Translations under genes and position numbers: made by a program
NCBI GenBank assembly: GCA_009936995.1
Contig: JAACDH010000172.1
Span: 1-48,200, forward strand
From: Rhodobacterales bacterium
GTDB lineage: Bacteria; Myxococcota_A; UBA796; GCA-2862545
Direction of reading: 5' to 3'
Length of the DNA stretch: 48,200 nucleotides
Part shown: positions 9,501 through 17,458 of the stretch, piece by piece
How positions within the stretch are numbered: the stretch's first letter is position 1
How the letters are laid out: each line of letters opens with the position of its first letter
The notes under the pieces: generated by a model
Databases searched by the model: none
Seen by the model: the letters and a program-made list of their open reading frames with translations, nothing else
Told to the model about the DNA's origin: nothing

Positions 9501-10622
9501 GATCCAGACGGCGCTCCCATTGGCCTCGACCTCAGCTGGAAGCAACTCAGCTACTCTTCGATTACCCGTATACGTCAGACCAAAACCGTGGCCCTTCGGT
9601 CCCAGGTGCTTCGGCAAGAGGCCGCGCTAGCGGGCCGAGACGTCGATCAGCAAACCGATCGCGCCCAAGACGTCGCGCGCACCATCCAAGACCGGCTGCG
9701 GCTGGCGCTTCCCCTCGCGTACGACGAGACAGATGTACCGTTGGCGAACTTTCCAGGTGGCGCCGATGCGGGAACGTTCCTGCACGAGCTGTTCGAGGTG
9801 ATGGACTTCCAAAAGTTTCCAAGGAGTCCTAGCGGCGACGCGACCCTCGGTCGGGCCGAGCTCGAGCGCACCCTCGATCGACTGGGTCCTAAGCACTCCA
9901 TGAACCGGTCCGATTGGCGTCAAATCCTGCACGAAGGCCTGCCTCAGGTGCTGCAGACGCCGCTGGGAGGCCCGTTGGGCGACCTTCGCTTGGCCGACGT
10001 GCCTCGAAGCCGCCGCCTCGACGAGCTGGCGTTCGATTTGCCAGTGGCAGGGGGGGCTGCCCATCGTCGCCCCCAAGCCGATGGGCATGTGCCTTGGCCC
10101 GAGCGGGTGAGTGGCGCCGCCTTTGGTCAGGCCTTCGGGCTGGCGGCCGGCAGCGGTCCGTCGGCGACCTACCTCAATGGCCTGAAGAACGCCTGGCAAG
10201 ATCAGGATTTTGCCGGCTTTCTAACCGGCAGCATCGACTTGGTGTTTGCCACCGATCCCCAGGCGGGTGCACAGCGGTTCTACGTGGTGGACTACAAGAG
10301 CAATAAGCTCGATCACCTGCGCGAAGGCGAGCATCCCAGCGCCCACTTCTGCCAAGCGTGGATGCGGTACGAAATGGAGCATCACGACTACTTTGTACAG
10401 GCAACGCTGTACTCGGTGGCGGTGCACCGATACTTAGAACACCGAATACCGGACTATGACTACGACACGCACCACGGCGGTGCCTTGTATCTGTTCTTCC
10501 GCGGCATGGTGGGCGAAGAGACGCTCGTAGACGGCGGATCTCCGATGGGCGTGTACCCCTATCGTCCACCGCGTGCGCTCATCGAACATCTCGACGATCT
10601 CCTTGAAGGAAGGGTCCAATGA
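6585..10622 (+). CDS. recB: Exodeoxyribonuclease V beta subunit RecB
   Basis: RecB supplies the 3'-to-5' helicase and the only nuclease active site of RecBCD, and loads RecA after Chi. The Walker A motif ASAGTGKT lies at residues 23-30 and the UvrD/Rep-type motif II LIDEFQDTD follows near residue 400. RLLYVALTRAR marks the last helicase motif. The C-terminal PD-(D/E)xK nuclease is complete: His1067 in GTFLHELFE, Asp1218 in GSIDLVF, and Asp1236 with Lys1238 in VVDYKSN, matching the E. coli set H956/D1067/D1080/K1082. The length of 1345 residues is longer than the 1180 of E. coli. It overlaps recC and recD by ATGA at each end. All catalytic residues are present, so an active nuclease is expected. 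Confidence 0.97.
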   Translation: MNISARAFIEEGQLQTGITLLEASAGTGKTYQITNLVVRLVAEHKVPMREILVVTFTKAATAELVDRIRLRLAEAAAVLRGEGEPSERDGMLTSLLARSVENECRREWLQRIVEAQESFDQALISTIHGFCQRMLQQNAFESGAEFGLELMTSDRELISNLVDDYLSAQVNTASLERYRFLVNVCGFSRESLMQTAGAALRDPDMALVPMDLVPSAPADFSDCVVEALSDWDSGSEALGRRFDLGKPTQPNLKKNPESVLFESARGRTYVSSGLKKLDEPVRAWLVACAGPKMPPVPAKVAKYFNRANFDVTLASGVVFEHPLFDEICALVQIGVEVHDGQSSNEKTAPWHGFVAWIRGAYEARKAVDRVVAFQDLLRKLATGLQDDRLKNAIRPRFRAALIDEFQDTDRLQWEIFRTLFQTPQHFLFLIGDPKQAIYGFRGANIHVYVQVKQAADRWLTMDTNFRSDARYVEAMNAVLGRWPASLFDDPNIPYEQVDADALRTPVDRLIPPDSLGDSPWAHTQAAPLQIRFAHGLGEGENEAIKKGDLGASLPVRVAADIVDFLEAGWRLQEHAEDVPRPITPGDIAVLVRSGWQARAVMSSLLEAGVPAVMPAAESVYASDEALDLQRWLQAIARPTNARTARASAISRLFGWDAAGLRAVDDPDNDSVAWDQWLDWLTRWQLSVLRNGVLSTFRSAMERYDVRGRLLHYPDGERRLTDLLHVLELTHRAEQAQRMGLEGLIRWLADQRQGTIDDDGSAEQRLERDDAAVRILTMHKSKGLQYPVVWAPFLYDGVLVRAADKERLVFPTANDPATRMLDLQQKPFPRQKLAHIQLSASDAHAERIRLLYVALTRARHRCVVYDGKFTDGRIKNGGLEQSSLGLLLHSLSLDAAHEQAEHRFGGVAQRISEMSPNDLYSDLQGWSEACTRDDGSVLVGVSKAALDGELTAWQPVDAAQSEGRLNARVFGRVDPDGAPIGLDLSWKQLSYSSITRIRQTKTVALRSQVLRQEAALAGRDVDQQTDRAQDVARTIQDRLRLALPLAYDETDVPLANFPGGADAGTFLHELFEVMDFQKFPRSPSGDATLGRAELERTLDRLGPKHSMNRSDWRQILHEGLPQVLQTPLGGPLGDLRLADVPRSRRLDELAFDLPVAGGAAHRRPQADGHVPWPERVSGAAFGQAFGLAAGSGPSATYLNGLKNAWQDQDFAGFLTGSIDLVFATDPQAGAQRFYVVDYKSNKLDHLREGEHPSAHFCQAWMRYEMEHHDYFVQATLYSVAVHRYLEHRIPDYDYDTHHGGALYLFFRGMVGEETLVDGGSPMGVYPYRPPRALIEHLDDLLEGRVQ

Positions 10623-12835
10623 CCGCCGAGCGCATCATGCCGCCGCTGTTCGCCCCCCTGCGCCCGCAGCCAGGTTCACCCGAGGCCGCGGTCACCCAGC
10701 GGCTGCGCCCCTTCTTCGAGGCGGGCATCCTCAATGGCCTGGCGCTGCATGTGGTGGCCCGTTTGGGACGTCGCACGCAGACCCTCGACCCCGACGTGTT
10801 GTTGGCGTTGGCCCTGGCTGTTCGGGCCCCGCAGCGTGGGCATATCTGCGTAGATCTCAGCGACGATAACGTCCGACGCTTGCTTCCAGCTACGGTCGAT
10901 CCGAGTGCCGGTTCCGTTGACTTGACCCCCTTGGTGCTACCCGTTCAGGGTTGGTCTGAAAAGGTAGCGGCGTGCGCGCGGCTGGTTCGAATGGCCGGTC
11001 AGCCTGGGCTTACGCCGTTTGTGCTGGACGGGCACTGGCTGTACACCGACCGGTACTGGTCCTACCAAGCAGACCTCGCCCATCGTTTGTCCACGATGGC
11101 GGCCCAAACCCAAGGCGTGGCCCTTGCGGCGGTCGACTACCCCATGGTCGCTCAAGGCCTAGATTTCTTGTTCCGGCCGCCGCTGAAGAACGGTCATTGG
11201 CCCGCCGAATCGGTCGACCTCAACCGCCAGCGTCTGGCCGGAGGCGTGGCCCTCACCCGCCAACTCGCGGTCATTACCGGCGGCCCTGGTATGGGCAAGA
11301 CGTGGACCGTTCGCAACCTGTTGGCCTTGCTGTGGCTTCGTCACCAGGCCCGCTTCGACCGCGGTGAGGTCTCTACCCGTGAGCCAGCGGTGGCGTTGAC
11401 GGCGCCCACGGGAAAGGCGGCGGGTCGCATGAAAGAGGCCCTCCGCGCCAAGCTTCAAGACGAGTTTGTGCCGTCAGTAGGCCGCTTTATAGACGACGCG
11501 GACCGCGTCCAGCGGTTGGCCGAGTTTGTACAGGGCATCGAGACCCGCACCCTGCATCGGCTGCTGGGCTGGCAGCTCAGCAACCCCACCCGTTTTCGAC
11601 ACAACGCGATTCATCCACTGCCCTACGATATTGTCGTGGTCGACGAGGCCAGCATGGTCGACTTCGCGATGATGTCGAAGTTGGTCGCGGCGGTCGGCGG
11701 TGTGGGGCCCGGTGGCGAGCCTACCCGATTGCTGCTGCTGGGCGATCGGCATCAGCTTGCGAGTGTTGAGGCCGGCACAGTGCTCGCCGACATCTGCGGA
11801 GATAGTCAGGCAGATCGGGCGCAGATCACCCAGGCCGGGGCTGCCGTATTGGCGCCGTTTCCCAAGCTGCAATCGCACATTCAGGCCGGTCAGTCCCAGG
11901 TTCAGCAGGTTGCCGGACCGCCGTTCCGAGACGCCATCGTTCAGTTCAATCGCACCTATCGATTTGGTGCGGACAGCGGCATTGGCCAGTTCGCTGCCGC
12001 CTGTCTGCACGTCCCCTTCGACGTACAGCGGGCCACCGATGTGCTCACCCAAAGCAGCGATGTCGCCTTGATCTCTCCGGCGCTTGATGCGCGTCTCCCG
12101 CCCCGCATCGAAGACACCCTGCTTCGCGGCTACGGGCCGTACCTGCGCATGCTGAGTGAAGGGGCAGCCGATCTGGCCCGTTTCCCTACCCAAGACGTGT
12201 TCCACCGACGCCTACTGGAGACCTTCGACCGCTTTCGAGTGCTGTGCGCCCACCGCGCCGGCCGAACCGGCGTGCGTGGCGTCAACGAGGCAACCTTGGG
12301 GCTGCTGCGCGAGCGTCGCCTGGTGACGGAGTCGGGCCGTTGGTTCCTGGGCAGGCCCGTATTGGTCCAGCGCAACGACTACAATGTGCGGCGAAGTAGT
12401 GGCGGTAAAGGTCTCTACAACGGCGACATCGGTTTGGTAGTGATGGCCAACATCGGGGGCGTTGTACAGAGAGTGGTGGCCTTCCCCGGGGTGGACGGCC
12501 TCCCGCCGGCCGATCCTCAGGGGGTGTTTCCGGCGCTGAATCTCAACGACTACCAAGACAAGCGGGTGGTCGAGTATGTGGTGCCGTCTCGTCTTCCCGA
12601 ACACGACACCGCTTTTGCCATGACCATCCACAAGTCCCAAGGCTCCGAGTTTGAGCATGTGCTCATCGTGCTTCCCAATGAACAAAGTCCCATCCTTACC
12701 CGCGAGCTGATCTACACCGGTGTCACCCGCGCGAAGGGTCAGATGACGATGCTCAGCAGCCGAGAGGTCCTCTCCGATGCCCTGGAGCGAACCGTTCAAC
12801 GGGCGAGTGGTCTGCGACGGGCGTTGTGGCCATAG
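10619..12835 (+). CDS. recD: Exodeoxyribonuclease V alpha subunit RecD
   Basis: RecD is the 5'-to-3' superfamily-1 helicase motor of RecBCD and is needed for full nuclease activity. Walker A GGPGMGKT is at residues 221-228; the Met replaces the more usual Thr in this loop and should be tolerated. VVVDEASMVD is motif II. TIHKSQGSEFEHVLIVLP with YTGVTRAKGQMTM gives the last motifs, all typical of RecD/TraA-like helicases. At 738 residues it is longer than E. coli RecD (608), mostly in the N-terminal region before Walker A. Its ATG overlaps the recB stop (ATGA), and its 3' end overlaps the GTG start of the downstream methyltransferase by 10 bases. Confidence 0.96.
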   Translation: MTAERIMPPLFAPLRPQPGSPEAAVTQRLRPFFEAGILNGLALHVVARLGRRTQTLDPDVLLALALAVRAPQRGHICVDLSDDNVRRLLPATVDPSAGSVDLTPLVLPVQGWSEKVAACARLVRMAGQPGLTPFVLDGHWLYTDRYWSYQADLAHRLSTMAAQTQGVALAAVDYPMVAQGLDFLFRPPLKNGHWPAESVDLNRQRLAGGVALTRQLAVITGGPGMGKTWTVRNLLALLWLRHQARFDRGEVSTREPAVALTAPTGKAAGRMKEALRAKLQDEFVPSVGRFIDDADRVQRLAEFVQGIETRTLHRLLGWQLSNPTRFRHNAIHPLPYDIVVVDEASMVDFAMMSKLVAAVGGVGPGGEPTRLLLLGDRHQLASVEAGTVLADICGDSQADRAQITQAGAAVLAPFPKLQSHIQAGQSQVQQVAGPPFRDAIVQFNRTYRFGADSGIGQFAAACLHVPFDVQRATDVLTQSSDVALISPALDARLPPRIEDTLLRGYGPYLRMLSEGAADLARFPTQDVFHRRLLETFDRFRVLCAHRAGRTGVRGVNEATLGLLRERRLVTESGRWFLGRPVLVQRNDYNVRRSSGGKGLYNGDIGLVVMANIGGVVQRVVAFPGVDGLPPADPQGVFPALNLNDYQDKRVVEYVVPSRLPEHDTAFAMTIHKSQGSEFEHVLIVLPNEQSPILTRELIYTGVTRAKGQMTMLSSREVLSDALERTVQRASGLRRALWP

Positions 12836-14973
12836 GTCGTTCTGTGGGGCCGGCGTTGGCGTCGCTGGCGGAGTCGCTGCAACAGATCCACAGCCCCGAG
12901 GAGGGTGTTGATTTTCTGATGGTCCGGGTAGTCAACGCTTTAGTGACCCAGCTGGGCCTGTCCTTCGCAGATGCGTCACACCTGCCGCTGGAATCCAATC
13001 CGCTGTCGCTCGAACCCGCCCAATGCCGCGCTCTGGCGGATCTCGAGACCCTGGATTGGACCCAGATAGAACCGGAATTTCTGGGCGCTCTGTTTGAGGA
13101 GACCTTGGCCTTGAACCCGCGCAAGCGGAAGCGTCTCGGGGCGCACTACACGCCTCGGATTCAGGTGGAGCGGCTGGTCATTCCAACGCTCATCGCGCCG
13201 CTCCGACAGGACTGGGAAGCGTGCATCAACCTGGCCGAGGTCGATGAATTCCTCGACCGTTTGTCGTCCATTCGAGTGCTCGATCCTGCTTGTGGCACGG
13301 GTAATATCCTCTGTACATCCTACCTGCTTCTCCGTGAATTCGAACGGGAAGTGCTGGCGTACCGCGCCTCGCTCGTCGGAGCAGCGCCGCTGGAGCGGGC
13401 CGCTGCGGTAGGCGTCCACCAGCTGATCGGTATCGAGATCGACCCCGCTGCCGCCCGTGTCGCCAGGGTGGTGCTGTGGATGGCTCATGTGCAGGATGTG
13501 CATCGGTCGAGGGAGCTGGCCGGGCGGGTCAAGCGCCCCACAATCGAGGTGCGCGATGCCCTGGTGCAGATCGGTTCCGAAACGCGCCGGTCTTCGTGGC
13601 CATATGCCGACTTTATCGTAGGAAATCCGCCTTTTATGGGTAACAAGGTCATGCGTAGTCGCTTGGGCGCGTCCTACGTTCAGACCCTGCGGGCGCTGTA
13701 TCCGACCGTTCCGGATAGCGTAGATTTCGTGATGTTTTGGTGGCATCGGGCTGCCGAACTGGTGCGCTGTGGGTCGGTTCGTCGCTTTGGCTTCATTACC
13801 ACCAATAGCATCACCCAAAGCCAGAATCGGCAGGTCATTCAGGCCCATCTGGACGCCCCAGATCGGCCGCTGCGTCTGTTGATGGCCATCGCCGACCACC
13901 CGTGGATCGACGCCGGTGCAGCGGTCCGCATCGCCATGACTGTCGGCGGCTGCACGTCCGCGGAGGCGGTTGTCTCCGAAGTTGTTGAGGGTTTAGCGTC
14001 CGGCCAGCCCGTGGTTATCCGCCACCGACGCGTCCCAGTGATTCATGCCGATCTCCGGGCCGATGTGGATGTCACCCAGGCGGTCGTACTCCGGTCGAAT
14101 CAAGGGCTGTCCTTTCAGGGCATGAACCTGGTGGGCAAGGGCTTTCGACTCACCGGGTCAGAGGTCCAGAAACTGGGTTTCGACGTTCATAATCTTCCAC
14201 CGATTATCAAGCCATACCTCAGCGCTCGCGAGATGATGCAGGTGCGGCATCATCGCTACGTGATCGACGCCTATGGGCTCACCGCGGCACAGCTTCAGTC
14301 CAGTTACCCGGGTTGTTACCGGTGGCTGGAGGCGAACGTGAAGCCCCAACGAGATCAGAACAACCGGCCCTCTCGTCGGAAGAACTGGTGGCTGTTCGGC
14401 GAGACCGTTCCGAGACTGCGCACAGCCTGGAGCGGACTCGAGCGCTTTCTCATCACCCCCGAGACCTCGAAACATCGGGTGTTTGACTGGTGTTTCGCGG
14501 GCACCATTCCCGATCACACGCTGTACGCCATTGTCCTACCCACAGACGCGCACTTTGGGGTGCTTCAATCTCGGATTCACCGGGTGTGGTCGCTGCGGAC
14601 AGGGGGTCGGTTGGTCGACCGTCCCCGGTATAATAACACCCGTTGTTTTCTGCGTTTTCCCTTTCCTGATGGGTCCGAGACTGCCCGCCATGACGTCGGG
14701 GAATCCGCCGGTCTGTTGCTGGCGCACCGGCAAGCCCTGTGTGGGAGTGAGCCGGGCTTGACGCTCACCCAGCTGGCCAATCAGGTGGGGTCTTCGAAGT
14801 CGGCGTCCAACGACATCCAACACATGCGTGCCCTGGAGCATCGCTTGAATGACGCCGTAGCGCGGGCCTATGGCTGGCCAGTCTCCCTCAGTGAAACCGA
14901 AATCCTGGCCGAGTTAGTGGCGTTGAACCTGCGTCATGCGGCGCGTGAACAGAAGGGCGAAGTGCCGGTTTAG
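12826..14973 (+). CDS. MmeI-like N6-adenine DNA methyltransferase without nuclease domain
   Basis: This enzyme should transfer methyl from S-adenosylmethionine to N6 of adenine in a specific DNA site. RRLGAHYT-like KRLGAHYTPR (about residue 105) precedes the SAM-binding motif I DPACGTGN (153-160). GIEIDPAAARVARVVLWM is motif II-III, and the catalytic motif IV is NPPF (267-270). The following GNKVMRSRLG, TNSITQ and AAVRIAM blocks resemble the methylase part of MmeI/type IIL enzymes. The 715 residues start about 100 residues before motif I with no PD-(D/E)xK nuclease, and the C-terminal 300 residues would hold target recognition. The GTG at 12826 lies inside recD; a GTG at 12844 would avoid the overlap. 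It is tied to recCBD by overlap, which suggests a self-marking or regulatory partner of RecBCD. That link is inference. Confidence 0.85.
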   Translation: MAIGRSVGPALASLAESLQQIHSPEEGVDFLMVRVVNALVTQLGLSFADASHLPLESNPLSLEPAQCRALADLETLDWTQIEPEFLGALFEETLALNPRKRKRLGAHYTPRIQVERLVIPTLIAPLRQDWEACINLAEVDEFLDRLSSIRVLDPACGTGNILCTSYLLLREFEREVLAYRASLVGAAPLERAAAVGVHQLIGIEIDPAAARVARVVLWMAHVQDVHRSRELAGRVKRPTIEVRDALVQIGSETRRSSWPYADFIVGNPPFMGNKVMRSRLGASYVQTLRALYPTVPDSVDFVMFWWHRAAELVRCGSVRRFGFITTNSITQSQNRQVIQAHLDAPDRPLRLLMAIADHPWIDAGAAVRIAMTVGGCTSAEAVVSEVVEGLASGQPVVIRHRRVPVIHADLRADVDVTQAVVLRSNQGLSFQGMNLVGKGFRLTGSEVQKLGFDVHNLPPIIKPYLSAREMMQVRHHRYVIDAYGLTAAQLQSSYPGCYRWLEANVKPQRDQNNRPSRRKNWWLFGETVPRLRTAWSGLERFLITPETSKHRVFDWCFAGTIPDHTLYAIVLPTDAHFGVLQSRIHRVWSLRTGGRLVDRPRYNNTRCFLRFPFPDGSETARHDVGESAGLLLAHRQALCGSEPGLTLTQLANQVGSSKSASNDIQHMRALEHRLNDAVARAYGWPVSLSETEILAELVALNLRHAAREQKGEVPV

Positions 14974-14983
14974 GTGCACTTCG
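14958..14983. terminator. Hairpin between convergent genes, possible terminator
   Basis: CGAAGTGC (14958-14965) and GCACTTCG (14976-14983) form a perfect 8-bp stem around a 10-base loop that contains the methyltransferase stop codon. It lies between converging genes, so it could serve both strands. No T-run follows, so intrinsic termination is uncertain. Confidence 0.35.
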
Positions 14984-15002
14984 GCCACAATGAAATCGGC
15001 GT

Positions 15003-15938
15003 TTAGAGCGAGCCGCGGCGTCGGAGACCGAGCAATAGCATGGGCGCCCACATCCAGGTCAACCCACCGGGCGTGCTGTCGCAGGCGCATCCGGCTTGCA
15101 GGTCTTCGTTGGCGTAGGGGTCGCCATCTGCGGCGCCACTGCCGGGTGGTGAGACCACGCGCCCGCCGCTGGGGTCGGGGTTGATCTCGCCGGGGTCTAT
15201 GTTGGGATTGTCGGTGTCGGGGACGAGCGGGTTGGTACCACCGAGGAGCTCGTCACCGTCGTCGATGCCGTCGCCGTCGGTGTCGGGCAAGTTGGGGTCG
15301 GTGCCGAGATCGAGCTCGTCGCCATCCTCTAGGCCGTCTTGGTCGGTGTCCGGCTCCAAGGGAGAGGTCCCCAGGTCGACCTCGTCACCGTCGTCTAGCC
15401 CGTCGCCGTCGGTGTCCGGGTTGATGGGGTCGGTGTCGAGGTCGAGCTCGTCGCCATCGGCGAGACCGTCGCCGTCGCTGTCTCCGGTCAGTGGGTCGGT
15501 GCCGATGTCCACCTCGACGCCATCTTCGATTCCGTCGTTGTCGGAGTCGGGGTTGAACGGATCGGTACCTTCGAACAGCTCATCGGAGTCGTCGAGCCCG
15601 TCGTTGTCGGGGTCGGCGTCCAGCGGGTCGGTGCCCAGCACAAGCTCGTCGCCGTCGTTGAGGCCGTCTTCGTCCGAGTCGGGATTGAGGGGGTCCGTCC
15701 CGCCCATCAGCTCGTCCGGGTCGTCCAGGCCGTCACCATCGGTGTCGGCTCGCTCCGGGTCGGTGTCCAGCTCGGCCTCGGCGTCATCAGATAGGCCGTC
15801 GCCGTCTCGGTCGATCAGACTCGGGTCTCGTTGTTCGGGGTCATCTGCCCCGGGTTCTCCTCCTACCCTGCGTTCTTCGATGTAGATACAGCCGGTTCCA
15901 AGCGCGAATAGCGTGCTCAGCAATATGATCTTTTTCAT
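15003..15938 (-). CDS. Asp-rich calcium-repeat protein with MYXO-CTERM tail
   Basis: The product is a predicted secreted surface protein of 311 residues. An N-terminal signal sequence ends in FALGTGC, a loose lipobox. Residues about 40-250 are ten or so repeats of the form DxDxDGLxDxxELxxGTDPLxPD, a thrombospondin-type-3-like calcium-binding pattern. The C-terminus has GCACDS, a hydrophobic helix WMWAPMLLLGL and RRRG, a MYXO-CTERM sorting signal. This would give anchoring at both ends if the lipobox is used, which is unusual. A strong GGAGGAG sits 6 bases before the ATG. No enzymatic domain is present, so a structural or adhesive role is likely but unproven. It is transcribed divergently from the DedA gene. 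Confidence 0.85.
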   Translation of the reverse strand: MKKIILLSTLFALGTGCIYIEERRVGGEPGADDPEQRDPSLIDRDGDGLSDDAEAELDTDPERADTDGDGLDDPDELMGGTDPLNPDSDEDGLNDGDELVLGTDPLDADPDNDGLDDSDELFEGTDPFNPDSDNDGIEDGVEVDIGTDPLTGDSDGDGLADGDELDLDTDPINPDTDGDGLDDGDEVDLGTSPLEPDTDQDGLEDGDELDLGTDPNLPDTDGDGIDDGDELLGGTNPLVPDTDNPNIDPGEINPDPSGGRVVSPPGSGAADGDPYANEDLQAGCACDSTPGGLTWMWAPMLLLGLRRRGSL

Positions 15939-16062
15939 GTTGTTCTCCTCCGATCCCTCGGTCGCGTCGGGCTAGGGACGGGAGGTGAACCGATTTCATT
16001 CAATGACAGGGCCGTCGGTTCTCGATGTTGGTTGGATCGACGGACTCAGGTAGGCTCGTGAC

Positions 16063-16665
16063 ATGGACTTGGTCGCCCTGCTCCAACTACTCAACCAGAT
16101 GCCGCCGGAGTCGGCGTACATCGTGCTATTTTTGGCGGCGATGATCGAGTACGTGTTCCCGCCCTTCCCCGGTGACACGGTGGTGGTGGCAGGCACCGCG
16201 CTGGTGACGGCTTTTGCGTGGCCCCTGGCGCCGGTGTTTACGGTGGTCACCGTCGGAGCCATTGCGGGCGGAGGCCTCGATTTCGCGTTGGGTGCCTGGT
16301 TGGTGCGCTCGGGCGCGGTGGCGCGAATGCCGCCGAAGCGCCGCAAGATCGTCGACCTGTTGGTGGCGCGATTCGAGCGCTACGGGGTTATTTATTTGGC
16401 GGTAAACCGGTTCATTCCCGGTGTTCGCGCTTTCTTTTTTATCGCCGCGGGCTTGGCGGGATTGCGTGCCGGACCGGTGCTGTTTTGGGCACTGGTGAGC
16501 GCCACCGCGTGGAACGGGCTGCTGGTCGGTCTTGGCATCTTCCTGGGTGGCAACGTGCAGCAGATGGGCGTTTGGGTGGGGCGTCACAGCATGGGCGTGG
16601 GGGTTGTTGTGGCCGTCGGCGTGGGTTGGATTGCGCTTCAGACGTGGCGAGAGATCCGTCGCTGA
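16063..16665 (+). CDS. DedA-family membrane protein
   Basis: DedA/VTT-domain proteins are inner-membrane transporters or lipid scramblases linked to envelope homeostasis. This 200-residue protein has several hydrophobic helices. It carries the family signatures EYVFPPFPGDTVVVAG near residue 30, with the conserved acidic residues, and NRFIPGVRAFFFIAAGLAGL near residue 120, with the conserved Arg and Pro-Gly. The length is normal. AGGTAGG lies 8 bases before the ATG. It stands alone between the Asp-rich protein and an unknown gene. The family is clear; the substrate is not. Confidence 0.9.
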   Translation: MDLVALLQLLNQMPPESAYIVLFLAAMIEYVFPPFPGDTVVVAGTALVTAFAWPLAPVFTVVTVGAIAGGGLDFALGAWLVRSGAVARMPPKRRKIVDLLVARFERYGVIYLAVNRFIPGVRAFFFIAAGLAGLRAGPVLFWALVSATAWNGLLVGLGIFLGGNVQQMGVWVGRHSMGVGVVVAVGVGWIALQTWREIRR

Positions 16666-16852
16666 GCCTCCCGTAGACTTGGGCGATGATCGTCCTCGTC
16701 CGGTCGTTCCTCGTAAAATCGACGCGATTCAACCCGCTGGGGTGGCTGAACACGCGTTCATCGTTTAGGTTGAAGATCCTTCCAGGGCGTTCCAAGCGCT
16801 CGAACCCCGCAGTCCTCGCGCCCTCCCCAGGCCACCGTCCTCAGGTCCGTTC

Positions 16853-17458
16853 ATGTCTAAGTTTCGCTCGCAGCGACGCATCTCCAGTCGCCGTCGATTG
16901 TTTCATCGTCCCATGCCCGAGGTCACCGATCCCGCTGACCGCATGCGGGTGGCTGCGCTGTGGCCCCTAGACGAGTGCTTGGTGAGCCCCGGCTGGGAGA
17001 AGTACGGTCGCGCTCGGGTGGTCTGGGTTCGTCGCCATCCTGCGGGCCGTGCGTTTGCGGTGGTCGCCTATGCCCTCGATCTCAACGGTCTGGGTGTTCG
17101 CAAGGTCGAGGCCATGTCTCGGACCGACCTCGCCGGCGTCTACGACCTCATCGAAGCTTGGGGCGAGGGGCCTGGACTCGAGCGTCGCGACCCGGAGCTT
17201 GCGGTGAAGCTCATCTACACGGCGGTCGAGCGCGGCCTGCTGATGGGACTTCCGCTAGACCCCGATTGGTCGTGGACTCAGCCGCTGTTGGGCAACGTGA
17301 CCGGCGACCAGTGTCGCGAGATCATGCCGGACCGCGAGGCCCCAATGCTGGTGGCGGGTCGTGGCGGCGAGCTCCCCGATCTACACGAGGCGCTCGAACA
17401 AAAAGTGGGCGCAAACGGCTTCTCGGTGATGGCCTCGTACGGTACTGGGCTGGCCTAG
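16853..17458 (+). CDS. Conserved-looking protein of unknown function
   Basis: I do not recognise this 201-residue protein with confidence. It has no signal peptide or membrane segment. The core around residues 35-85 contains WPLDECLVSPGWEKYG, VVWVRRHPAGRAFAVVAYALD and LNGLGVRKVEA. The pattern of a Trp-Gly segment, an Arg-rich strand and a LGV-K motif looks like a folded alpha/beta domain. The N-terminus is basic. The stop codon is directly followed, with no gap, by the stop codon of the converging MopE-type gene, leaving no room for a terminator between them. About 190 bases upstream, after the DedA gene, carry no clear gene. Confidence 0.65.
   Translation: MSKFRSQRRISSRRRLFHRPMPEVTDPADRMRVAALWPLDECLVSPGWEKYGRARVVWVRRHPAGRAFAVVAYALDLNGLGVRKVEAMSRTDLAGVYDLIEAWGEGPGLERRDPELAVKLIYTAVERGLLMGLPLDPDWSWTQPLLGNVTGDQCREIMPDREAPMLVAGRGGELPDLHEALEQKVGANGFSVMASYGTGLA

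Noticed and set aside
15181-15885. Ser/Pro-rich open frame on the plus strand
   Set aside because: Antisense of the Asp-rich repeat protein; GAC/GAT codons read as Ser and Val on the other strand.
16686-16970. Open frame of 94 codons between DedA and the unknown gene
   Set aside because: Overlaps the start of the better supported gene at 16853 and has no folded-protein features.
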